Below, in pieces: positions 1-8,530 of a DNA stretch of 19,535 bases (its first letter is position 1; each line of letters starts with the position of its first letter). This DNA is from Capsaspora owczarzaki ATCC 30864 (taxonomy: Eukaryota > Opisthokonta > Filasterea): positions 935,700-955,234 of the forward strand of contig NW_011887304.1 of the NCBI RefSeq assembly GCF_000151315.2, in the 5' to 3' direction. The notes beneath the pieces were generated by a model. It saw only the letters and a list, made by a program, of their open reading frames with translations. It searched no databases and had not been told where the DNA came from. Made by a program: the position numbers and the translations under genes.

Positions 1-1
1 T

Positions 2-388
2 CGGGGGGCGGGGCTCGTCCTCGGCACTAGGGCCGGGCGGGGGAAGCTGGGCAGAGCTCGCAGAGGCGGTTGTCGAGTCCAGTACCGCCAGGCCCGAGGA
101 GCCCACCAAGTTGGGGGGCGTCGGCGGACGGGAGACCGTAGGCGTCGGCTGAGCCCTCGGGCCGTTCAGCAGCGCCATTCCGTCCGGGACCGCGATCTGG
201 TGGTCTTGGGTGGGCAGCGAGTCGTTCTGCCCACTCGACGCGCCAGCACCTCCGTTGCCCCCCATGAAAGCCTCCAGCGTGGACTGGACCGCCCCGGGTT
301 TCGAAGGGTTGCCACCCTTGCGCCCCACGGGGGGCTTGGTCGCCGTGTTGGCGTTCTTGGTTGCTCCGTCGTTGCTGACACCGCTCAT
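2..388 (-). CDS. Partial open frame, probable LINE ORF1-like N-terminus, runs off left edge
   Basis: The frame begins at the ATG at 388-386 and stays open through 129 codons to the window edge, so the C-terminus is missing. The protein begins MSGVSNDGATKNANTATKPP and is low in complexity: rich in Gly, Ser, Asn and Pro, with a basic patch (VGRKGG) near residue 22 and a Pro-rich stretch towards the edge. No domain is recognisable. It lies 53 bases downstream of, and on the same strand as, the end of a LINE reverse-transcriptase frame, which suggests it opens the ORF1 of an adjacent head-to-tail LINE copy. That role is inferred from position only. Two other minus-strand frames overlap it. I chose this one because it starts at an ATG, has no stop, and has an ordinary composition, whereas the alternatives are Arg/Pro/Gly-rich as expected of shifted reading of GC-rich DNA. 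It could instead be an unrelated host gene. Confidence 0.42.
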   Translation of the reverse strand, partial: MSGVSNDGATKNANTATKPPVGRKGGNPSKPGAVQSTLEAFMGGNGGAGASSGQNDSLPTQDHQIAVPDGMALLNGPRAQPTPTVSRPPTPPNLVGSSGLAVLDSTTASASSAQLPPPGPSAEDEPRPP

Positions 389-441
389 GATTGCTCTTGC
401 TTTTGCTCAAAAAAGAAGACTCTCTCGAATTTCGAGTGGGT
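389..441 (-). other. Spacer between LINE reverse-transcriptase stop and next start codon
   Basis: Only 53 bases separate the TAG ending the reverse-transcriptase frame from the next ATG. The spacer holds a 6-base inverted repeat around one base (CTCGAA-A-TTCGAG on the minus strand, about 424-436) and a short T run, but no long poly(A) tail. It is probably the 3' end of one element joined to the 5' end of another, or a very short shared untranslated region. Confidence 0.35.
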
Positions 442-1851
442 CTACGACTTTGGCTTTTCAGGCATTTGGTCGATGGAGCCGTCCTCGTGGACGTGGTGCG
501 GTTGCCCTAAAAGCTCTTTCTTGTCGTCCTGGGTGAGCTCGAGATGGAAGCTGCGGAGGACTCCGTCCGGCGTCTTTCCCCAGCGCAGTGCCGGTTCAAG
601 GCCTTCGTGCTCCAGCAGTTGGTCGAGCTGCAACCGTGGGATGAGCTTCGCGTGGGCCCATTTGACGGCCTTGCCAGCGTTTCGGTGATTAATGCCGCTC
701 TCGATTTCGGGCTCTGTCCGGTATCGCTCTTCGTCCCCGTCAATGGTCCTGAGATGGTGAACGTAGCAGTAGCCCGAGTTGGCGAGGATTTTTCTGTTTT
801 TCGATTCGTTGTATTCGCCGCCGACTGTTGACACCCAGAGGGGCGTCGTGCTCGCTTGGTCGCGAGTCCGTGGTCGGGCGAGTGCGGGTTGCAGCTTTGC
901 CCAGGCACTCAGTGCCTTGTGCCAGAATAGTGACGTGGTTTCGGGTAGCGGAGGGCCAGCGCCTACCAGCCGTTGAAGGCCGAAGTATCTTTGCACCTCT
1001 CGCCTGCGGCTCAGGTCGGCTGTTCGGAAAATTTCGTTCGCAACCATCTGCCAATCGCTTTTTGGGCCGGTGCATAGGTTGACAAGTGCTTGACACAGGT
1101 AGGCTTTGGAGCTCGTAGCTGGGTCGAGGAGGCCAAGGCCAAAATGCGTTGAGATGGTCGGGGCGGTCAGTGTGGCGAGGTTTCTTGTGGGCCACCTTTT
1201 GCGCCAGATGAAGCGTTGTATCATGTTCTTGATTTTCTCTAGCTGGCGTTGGTCGACTGGGACAAACCTAGCTTGGTACCATACTCTCGAGAGACCGATA
1301 GTGTTGGCAATGAGGACTCGTGCTGGGTGCGACAGTCCGCGGCTGCTCCAGCGATGAAGTGCGCGCTCGGCTTTGGCAAGTGCAGGCTCGTAGTTGTCTT
1401 TGATGATGTCTCCGTAGCCTAGCATGACTCCCAGTACTCTGGTCGTCTTGCTTCGGTCAATCCATTCGACGCCGAGGCTTTTGAAGACCTCGGGGATCTC
1501 GTCGTTCCTGCGGGGACCAAGTGGGACGATTGTGGTTTTTTCTTGGTTGATGGCGAGGTTGCTGGCTCTGCCGACGGTTTCGTAGTGCTTGAAGAGAGCC
1601 ATCACGTCCCTGTCGTTGCGGACAAAGATTGTGGTGTCATCGGCGAAGAGCGACGCTTTGATGACCAGGGGCTCGAGCTGTGGTCGCACATTGAGGAAGG
1701 CGATGTTTCGGCGAGACTGGATGTAGTCGCTGATCACACCTGCGTAGATCGCGTACAGGAAGGGTGCACAGTGAAAAAAGCTACCGCGGTATTTTTTGTC
1801 ATTTTGATGGGTTTTGGCGTTTTTGACTCGATAGACAGGTTTTACGGTCAC
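442..1851 (-). pseudogene. 5'-truncated LINE (L1/Tx1-like) reverse transcriptase, C-terminal part
   Basis: The minus-strand frame encodes the C-terminal half of a non-LTR retrotransposon ORF2. Visible blocks are APFLYAIYAG (the palm segment normally preceded by RQGCPL), then the catalytic motif FADDTTIFV, then LAINQEKTTIVPLG (the primer-contact/thumb side), then VLGVMLGYGD, an LSHPARVLIANTIGLSRVWY block and FIWRKRWPTRN, in the order found in L1/Tx1-type elements. The fingers, the first catalytic aspartate and the whole endonuclease domain are absent. Recognisable homology starts near 1775; the residues before it (about 1776-1851) look unrelated, and the frame has no ATG there, its earliest start being GTG. 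This is typical 5' truncation from incomplete reverse transcription. The remaining frame is intact to its TAG, so insertion may be fairly young. It cannot encode a working element on its own. Confidence 0.85.
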
Positions 1852-1894
1852 GGCGATTTAAAGGCAAACAGCCGTGCTCATGAGACCACAACAT

Positions 1895-2030
1895 TCCTCG
1901 GTTTTTTTTCACGCCTCCAGGGTTTTTTTTTATATTTATTTTTATTTATTTTTATTTATTATTATTTTTTATTTTTTTTATTTTTCGATTAATATTTTTA
2001 TTTTTATTTTTTTTTTTGAGCCATAAATAA
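1895..2030. repeat. T-rich / TTTAT low-complexity tract
   Basis: This is almost pure T with scattered A (TTTATTTT-type units) on the plus strand. Read on the minus strand it supplies several AATAAA-like hexamers just after the stop of the leucine-zipper gene at 2033, so it may serve as that gene's polyadenylation region. It also separates that gene from the truncated LINE. Confidence 0.7.
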
Positions 2031-2032
2031 AT

Positions 2033-3257
2033 TCATTGCTCGCTGATCGCGGCGCTGTCGTGAACGAGAGCATCCGCGATTGCGAGAACCATTCTCGAGC
2101 CATTGCGTCGCGATGGCGATGAAGCCAATGCACAACGAGAACGAGACACGGGAAGCGGTGCAGGTGTTGGGACGTGCAGAAAAGTGAACGGGCGCACTTG
2201 AGGTTGTCGCATTGCTACCCGTCGCCTCATCGCCTCTCGAGCTCGACTGATTGGATGACTGCGACTGTATTCCCGCGTGTCGACATCCACAGTGCTGGAG
2301 GATGCGGTCGAAGGTGGGAGAGTGGTTGTTCCTGCGTACGAAGCAGCTGCTGGTCGTGCATCTGTATCCATTCCCGTTGCCGCATCCGCCACGACTGGAG
2401 TGGCTGGAAGAGTGGACTGGGCTGTTGCTTCATTGTTGACCAGAGCGAACGCTACGGACGGCAGACTTACATCGTCCGCTGCCGGCACGAGAAGAGACGC
2501 TTCCGCTGCCAACACAAGAAGCGACCCGTCCGCTGTCGACGACGCATTCACAGGAAGCTCTGCAGAGCCTGCCTCCGTTCCGACCGTAGCTGCGATCTGA
2601 GTTGCTGCTGTTGAGGAGGTGTTCGAAGCGACGATTCCCTTGTAAGAATTACGATACGAGTCGTATATCTGTGGAGGAACATGTCGTGTCAGAGTCAAAT
2701 GGTTGGTATCGCATATCCACGCGTTCCTTACCTTGTGTAAGAGTGCAGTCCTAGCGTCGATCCACGCAGCGCTCGACAATTGCTGTCGGTCTCGAAGGAA
2801 TCTCGCCAATATTCCGTGAACTGCAGCTACAAATGCTGCTTGTTGGTCATCGAGACTGCTTGATGGAGCCGCACAAAGCTTAGTCGAATAGGCAACGTTG
2901 AACCACTCAGACTTCTCTAGCACGTCTTGCCGAAAGAACTCCCGAAGTAACTGGATCAATTTGATGCCTTTGGGAATTTCCTTTGGACAAGGATGATCAG
3001 TAAAGGAACGCTACACTTCCTTGTTTGCACACATCTGAGTCACCTACGAGCTTAACCGGGGCGTGTGCTTCGGCCCTCTGTTGGAGTGTTGCAAACGATG
3101 CATCCTTCTCGCGGCACAGGGCTTCCAGACCTCCAATCCGAGCAGTCAGTTGAGTGTTATCTTTCTTGAGTGTATCGATCTCACGCTTCAGTGCATGGTT
3201 CTCCGCTGACAGTCTTGAAATAAATTCAAAGCTTGCTTGTTGATCTGATCCACACAT
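2033..3257 (-). CDS. Leucine-zipper protein with possible BEN-like domain (two exons)
   Basis: The model joins exon 1 (3257-3048) to exon 2 (2980-2033), giving 385 residues. Exon 1 starts at the only suitable ATG in frame and encodes a textbook zipper: Leu at residues 16, 23, 30, 37 and 44, with Asn, Ile, Asn, Ile at 20, 27, 34 and 41. There is no basic DNA-binding region before it. Exon 2 opens EIPKGIKLIQLLREFFRQDV, followed by SSLDDQQAAFVAAV, a spacing reminiscent of BEN domains, though I would not call it firmly. A Ser/Thr/Ala-rich linker and an Arg-rich tail (AMRRRVAMRQ) follow. The intron has a GTAGGT donor, a TTTACTGAT branch-like site and a CAAAG acceptor, and joins the exons in phase. 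A dimeric nuclear DNA-binding or adaptor protein is plausible but inferred. It could be host or transposon-derived. Confidence 0.62.
2981..3047 (-). other. Predicted 67-base spliceosomal intron in leucine-zipper gene
   Basis: On the minus strand the intron starts GTAGGTGACT, has TTTACTGATC about 20 bases before its end, and ends TCCAAAG. Without splicing, the exon 1 frame stops at 2999-2997 and exon 2 lacks an ATG. Splicing at phase 0 links the zipper directly to the second domain. Confidence 0.65.
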
Positions 3258-3745
3258 CCAAACAAACAACCCAATCAAAAAATTAACCAAGTTGAATTTT
3301 CGTTTGCTGAAAATTCACCAGCTCAAGAACAGTGTGTTTCCCGCGCTTTTACTATCAAAATCCCTTTTCACCCTCCCCAGCGTCCGCGTTCCCCGAATTC
3401 ACGCCAATCGCGACGCAATTCCGTCAAGGAAGCCATGACAATTACAATATGCTTGGCGGCAGCGCGCTCCGGCGAACGGCTGCTGATCTGCAGGACCGAG
3501 AGCAAACTGAAAGTTCGTTTTCGCGCGCTTTTTGCTTTCTTCTTTTTTTTTTTTTTTTCTTTCACCATGCGTGTTCTTTGTTCTTTCTGATGTGTGTTGA
3601 AAGAATTGCTCTCTCAGGAGGAGAACGATTGTAATTGGTCATTACTTACGTTCCCGCATGCGAAGAGATACGATTCACACTCTTGAAACGAAATGAACTG
3701 AGTCGGTACATTCGGAATCAGTTGGTGCTCGTACGACATTTGCAA
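3258..3745. other. Intergenic region, upstream side of leucine-zipper gene
   Basis: No supported gene lies here. Between the divergent leucine-zipper and transposase genes, this stretch should contain the promoter of the former. A pure pyrimidine run (C/T, mostly T) sits at about 3536-3562. No TATA-like element or other regulatory motif can be named with confidence. Confidence 0.5.
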
Positions 3746-3955
3746 GTCAAAGAAAAGAAAAAATACAATGCTTTTTGCAATGAAATAATAAAATAAAAGT
3801 AAATAAAAAAATACAAAGACTGTGGTGCAGAAAATAAAATAAAATAAAATAAATAAAAATAAAAAAATAAAACCATTGGAGTGACATTGGTTTTTTTTTC
3901 TTTTTCTTTTTTTTCTTTTTTTTCTTTTCTTTTTCTTTTATTTTTTTTGTTTGAG
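3746..3955. repeat. Paired A-rich then T-rich low-complexity tracts
   Basis: About 3750-3873 is A-rich with AAAAT units (including four to five consecutive AAAAT copies near 3835-3850). After a short mixed spacer, 3889-3950 is nearly pure T with occasional C. The two tracts are roughly complementary and could fold back. Open frames across them translate to Lys/Glu- or Phe/Leu-only proteins and are not genes. Confidence 0.75.
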
Positions 3956-3997
3956 CGCATTGCTTTTTCCATTGTCAAAAAAAAAGGCAAAAAGAGC

Positions 3998-4075
3998 AAA
4001 AGCAGGGAATCGAACCTCGTCAGGTGCGAAAGATGCACAATGACGGCTCAACTGTTGTCTGGTTGGGCAAGACGC
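3998..4075 (-). other. tRNA-like relic or isolated pol III B box
   Basis: The minus strand reads GGTTCGATTCCC (about 4003-4014), a close match to the tRNA T-loop/B box, preceded by a small hairpin (GTGC/GCAC around a 7-base loop) where an anticodon arm might lie, and followed by T runs. However, the 3' acceptor strand (CTTTTGC) has no partner GCAAAAG at the right distance upstream, the variable region would be only 3 bases, and no convincing D arm is seen. It may be a degenerate tRNA, a piece of a tRNA-derived SINE, or chance. Confidence 0.2.
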
Positions 4076-4684
4076 TACTTGATGCATCAGTGCCTAAATG
4101 TGAAACGTCACAAGACTTTTTGACGTCCCGTCAGTCTGACAATCACATAATTAATCTCTAGAATATAATGTGCCAATCGGCTGGTTGATTGCGGCAAGCA
4201 GGAGCTGGTAATTCGCTCGTAAAGTTTACCGGCAACTTTGGAACGGCCTTTTGGTCGTCCTACGGCTCTCTACCTCGCAGCTCATGATCAATTATGATGT
4301 GTATAATTGTAACAAGTATGCATGCTTGTGTTGGACAGTTGTAGTTCTCGATAATGATGAGAACATGTTCATGGGCGATACTTTGAATGAATCCGACTGA
4401 AACTGCTACGTTCACAGCGCACTTGCTGATGATGCGCTAAACCAGTCTCCACTATTTTGACCGCAACCATAGCACAAACGCAAAGAACATATCACTGCCA
4501 ATCACTCCGTCCCAGGAGTGTACCGGAAAACGAGGTTGTCAGCTGGCATCGACCTCGATTGTCGCACGCAGAATTCTGCACACGTATTTGCGATGCTAGA
4601 GCTTACCACCGAGACCGATTTTTGACTATATGGTCATGAATTATATTTGAATCATTACGGGGTAGATTTGAGGCTGACTGCTCC
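4076..4684. other. Intergenic region upstream of transposase gene
   Basis: This mixed-composition DNA has no convincing gene. It should hold the promoter and, if the transposon is intact, its left terminal inverted repeat. I could not identify a terminal repeat by eye: a CACTA string occurs at 4449-4453, but I found no matching TAGTG end downstream of the gene. Confidence 0.4.
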
Positions 4685-5382
4685 ATGCCGATTGGAAGAA
4701 ATGGATGCAGGAAACACGTCCAATTATTGAAGGATACGCAGTCCACAATGAACAATAATCTGTTTCACGTCCTTTTCCGTTGCGGCTGCGGGCCTTGCAC
4801 AGCGATATTCGACAAAGATCCACGATCTCCGCTTGTGTGGCATACACAGGCTGTCTGCGCCAGACATGTCCGTGATCAGTTGCTCCCAAGGGAGAAGTAC
4901 GTCTGCACTTGTATCAAGTGCACTGTGAAGCACATTAAAGGGCAAATTTCGGAGCCCACCACAAGAAAAACCGAGTTGCGACACTTAAATTTTTTCGGAG
5001 TTGCGTGCCTGGCTCAAGTCTACAATCAGCTACGGGCCGATGGTGTGGAAGGCGCCTGGCTCGACGCCTGGCTGGACGCTTCGTGGCGTGCGTCGAATAC
5101 CCCATCCTCTGTCCCAATGACACAGACGGCTCCGAGAAGAGAAGCAGCCATGCAAGAACATGCTGATACACAAGACAACCAGAGGTACGACGCGAAGCAT
5201 TGCCAGCTGGCTAGACTGTGCCTCTCACTGCAGTTTGACAGTGCTAGTGCAGACGTTGATGACAGCGACATGTATTACGACGACATGGGTTTCAGCAACA
5301 TGGATACCAACGACATGCAGCACCCTGATGCATTCGTTTCAGACCGGTGGCTGGACTTGAACGATTTGGACGAGAGTGACTC

Positions 5383-5423
<41 letters not shown>

Positions 5424-8241
5424 GCGAGGCCGAGAGCGAGGATTTGATCAACGAGCAGCTCGCGATCGACGTTGTCGACGAGCTTCGAGCTTATGCGTTT
5501 GCCATGGCTCAGGATCAAGCGGAGAAAGACACCGACTCCGCGGCGCCCAACACGGAGGCCGATGAGTATATGGGCGAGCTGATGGAACGCCTACATTGCC
5601 TTCGGAGTAAGTCAACACTCCGGATGTTTAGCCAGACCCTCGCAGGGTTGGACAATTTCCTCCAACGATACAACAATGATCTCAGAAAGACCGTGGTCAC
5701 TGGAATGCGAGCGCACGGGTTGAATGACGAGCAGGAGCAGAAACTAAACGAGCTGTTTGACGACCATTTTCGCGCCACGGGTACGAAACGAACAACGCAG
5801 CTGCCCTTGCTATCGATGTCACGCGTCCCATTCACTAACCGCATCTTGTTCGTCTCTGGCAGCGATACCTGCGACTCCGTACTACTTTCAGCAGGCCCTC
5901 GTGCGCGATTCCATGGTTGGACAGCGGACAACACCCGAGCCCGAGCTAAATGCATGTGAGCGTATTGCCAGCCTCCAACGCAAGTATGCCGATTATGCTA
6001 CTGCCGTGTGGTATCATACTGGCTGTCGATGCCATCCTACGGTTCAGCAAGCTCTGTCAATGTGCAAGCTCTGTCCGTGTGGGAACGTGACCTACCTGCC
6101 GAGCCAGCGTTTGGATCCTCGACGAGGCGCCATCAACTCGTCAGCAAGACAAGCTGGAGTGTGATAGTAATCCTCGCTGCACAACGCTTGTTTCGGCACG
6201 TATTTTTGTGTATTTTCCGCTAAAGCCGCAGCTGACCAAGTTGTTTGAGGACCCTGAATTGGTCAAAGGCTTGATCGATCGATATGGTGATCTGAACGAT
6301 GCAACACATGTCGACCGTCTGTTCAGGGAGTGGCCCGCCGTGTTTCAGGAATCTGCAGGATTGCCTCAAAAGACTCATCCCCTCCAAGGCGAGCATTTCC
6401 AGAAGTCATCGCGGCTCGACTTCCTCCATGAATCCCCATGGAATCTGTCACTTTGCTTGTTCTACGACGGGTCAGTTGGTTGTCAGCATTTGCTCGAGAC
6501 AGATGTGGGAGGGAGACGATGGTCTCACTTCCAATGGTTGGTTTGGTAGATTTCAAGCATTCAACTCATCGAGCGTCCAGATGCACACTGTGTGTGTGCG
6601 TGTGCTCAATTTAAATACGACGCTGGCCAGCCAAGCGCACTGTGTCTGCGTGTCGTCGCTCATTGATGTAGGTAGACTTTTTGCCATTAATTTTTATTGA
6701 TGCGACTGAGACGCTGTCAAACTGACTCGTTGTCACCGACCTTGCCGACGTAGGGCCCTGAGCTAGCTAACCTAGACCAGCTGATGGCGCCCCTGATCAA
6801 GGAAGTCAACGAGCTGTCGTCGCGCGGGGTTGACTTGCGAAATGCATTCACTGAGACCGCCGTACGTGTCAAAGCTCAAATCCAACTCCTGTCAATGGAT
6901 TCTCCCGCTCGTGCCAAGGTGCTGCACATCATGGGCCACTCGGCCCAGCTAGGATGCAACTACTGTCCGAGAAAAGCCGGCCCTTGCGAGTGCGGCCATC
7001 ATCGCAACTGGGGCAATTTGACTGCCACGCAATACGCCAACTACGATTACATTGACCATTCCCAGCGCAAGCCAGGCGGTGGCGCGTCTTGTTTGCGGGG
7101 ATTGACCAACTTTCCAGCCAACGGACACGTTGAGCGGAGTATGTGCTCGTTGGATACGCTGCACAGTGTTCTGCTTGGCAGCTGCAAGCGACTTCTGAGC
7201 AACACAATTAACAAGATCCTCACCGACCCACGGGCCAAACAGAAAAAACTGGCAAAACTGGATTCTTCATTGAAAGAGACAACCTGGCCATCCTTTGCCA
7301 TGCGAGTCCCTCGCAAAGTGTCGACACAGCACGGTTTGTACACGGGCGAGGAGATTCTGAATTTCGTGCTGGTCTGCGCAAGATGGATCTTTGCAGACAT
7401 CGCCGGCTTGCCTGGGTATCATCTGATGTGGCTTGATATGGCCGACATCGTGTTCATCTGCGTGACAAAGGCCATCGACATCAGCAGAATCCCAACGATC
7501 GAGCTGGTCATACAACGCTACATTGAAAGCGCCACGGCGGCCAATGGTCCTTGCGGAATGCCAATCACCACGCATCATTTGACTCACATTGCATGGGCTT
7601 GTCGGCAACACGGTCCTCCTGCGCACGTCTCGACCATGGTGTTTGAGAGGAAAGTCAACGAGCTCTGCCGGCAGATTCCTCCCGGCACACAAAACGACAT
7701 TCTAACGCGATTCGTGAACAAGGTGATCAACGACTCCCCCTCGCAGCGCAGCAGCACCGCTGGCTGCGGCATGGTGTACAAATTTGCGAACACAAAGCGC
7801 AGACGTCATTTGGTCAACGAATACATCGAGAGATATCTCGTGCAGCAGTTCGGTTATGGTGTGGTGGCTGCCAGGCACATGAAGATGATGGTTTCGTACG
7901 CAGGCTCCCGTTGGTGCACGTTGGCAATTGCTGGGACCAACACCGTTCTCACATGTGACAGGGAACACTATTTTCGAGTTCGTGCGTTTTACACACGCAC
8001 GTTGATCGACCAGGAAACCACGCAATGTCTGGCGGAAGTGCAGGATTGGTTCGTTCTCGAGGAAGCATCGCATTGGCGGAACAACCCAGTGTATCGCCGA
8101 ACTCAACCCGACGCGGGTCCCTTGGCCCGGTTTGTTGAAACTGATTGTATTGCTGGCAGCGGCTGGGTAAAGCCTGTTGTTGTGCCACAAGGCTTCGGAC
8201 ACGCCGACCATCGGTTTATACTCATCCGGTGGCATCGTTGA
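4685..8241 (+). CDS. CACTA/Plavaka-like (Tnp2-type) DDE transposase, multi-exon
   Basis: The best model joins 4685-5780, 5863-6086, 6145-6470, 6550-6667 and 6754-8241, giving 1,083 residues; the second junction is tentative. The N-terminal part has a Cys/His cluster (RCGCGPC, HTQAVCARH, CTCIKC) likely to bind zinc, then twelve consecutive Asp in an acidic stretch. The catalytic part follows the order known for CACTA/CMC transposases: YFPLKPQLTKLFEDPEL, FYDGFQAF (first Asp, about residue 548), MDSPARAKVL, a CxxC pair (GCNYC), SLDTLHSVLLG (second Asp, about 722, as D-x2-H), HHLTHIA, and MVFERKVNEL (Glu, about 886). Such enzymes cut and paste their element in the nucleus. All three acidic positions are kept, so it may be active or domesticated. 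The start could also be the Met at 4748. AATAAA-type signals follow from about 8275. Confidence 0.8.
5384..5419 (+). repeat. (GAC)12 trinucleotide repeat encoding poly-Asp
   Basis: Twelve perfect GAC codons lie inside exon 1 of the transposase gene, within a longer Asp/Glu/Ser-rich segment. Being in frame and perfect, the tract is probably length-variable between copies or strains. Confidence 0.95.
5781..5862 (+). other. Predicted intron 1 of transposase gene (82 bases)
   Basis: Donor GTACGA, branch-like CACTAAC at 5833-5839, pyrimidine-rich end and acceptor TCTGGCAG. Splicing restores a frame that continues ATAIPATPYYFQQ; without it the frame stops at 5957-5959. Confidence 0.8.
6087..6144 (+). 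other. Tentative intron 2 of transposase gene (58 bases), or frameshift
   Basis: Exon 2 reads in one frame to CKLCPCGN, while the conserved block SARIFVYFPLKPQL lies in another frame open from 6091. A GTGACC donor and a CTCGTCAG acceptor give the needed 1-base phase change, but the intron is short and the donor weak. A one-base indel in a decaying copy would look the same. Confidence 0.4.
6471..6549 (+). other. Predicted intron 3 of transposase gene (79 bases)
   Basis: Donor GG|GTCAGT and acceptor TTTGGTAG. Splicing fuses FYDG to FQAF, giving the conserved first catalytic motif YDGFQAF, which is strong support for both boundaries. Confidence 0.75.
6668..6753 (+). other. Predicted intron 4 of transposase gene (86 bases)
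   Basis: Donor GTAGGT, branch-like CTGAC at 6722-6726 and acceptor GACGTAG. Splicing yields SSLIDGPELANLDQLMAPLI, matching the pattern of Tnp2-type proteins where a GP motif precedes a leucine-spaced helix. Confidence 0.75.
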
Positions 8242-8267
8242 TGATTGGTAGGAATACAATGAAACAC

Positions 8268-8530
8268 ATTGAAAAATAAAAATAAAAATAAAAAAATAAA
8301 AAAGAACTGAAAAAAATCAAAAATAAAATAAAATAAATCAAAAATAAAATAAAATAAATCAAAAATAAAATAAAATAAATCAAAAATAAAATAAAATAAA
8401 TCAAAAATAAAATAAAAAAATGAAAAAAATCCCAAACAGGACGACTGCCACAAAAAATGAAAAAGAAAAATTGGCAAAAATCGAAAAAAATGAAAATAAA
8501 ATCGAAAAAAAATCAAAAAAATCACACAGC
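8268..8530. repeat. A-rich tract with 21-base tandem repeat
   Basis: Within A-rich DNA just after the transposase stop, the unit TCAAAAATAAAATAAAATAA plus one A (21 bases) is repeated about 4.8 times from 8317 to 8417, with essentially no differences between full copies. The flanks are degenerate A-rich sequence. The tract supplies AATAAA signals for the transposase gene and might be an internal or terminal repeat of its element. Confidence 0.85.

Noticed and set aside
27-410. Minus-strand 127-codon frame rich in Arg, Gly and Pro.
   Set aside because: It overlaps the ATG-initiated frame 388-2 in another phase and has the composition expected of shifted GC-rich coding DNA.
3998-4075. A complete tRNA gene on the minus strand.
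   Set aside because: Only the T-loop matches well; the acceptor stem has no partner, the variable region is too short and the D arm is not recognisable.
4449-4453. A CACTA string as the left end of the transposon.
   Set aside because: Five bases occur by chance, and I found no matching inverted copy (TAGTG) or target duplication downstream of the gene.
6580-6605. (TG)n microsatellite as evidence of non-coding DNA.
   Set aside because: It lies in predicted exon 4, where the frame (HTVCVRVLNLN) links well to the flanking conserved motifs.
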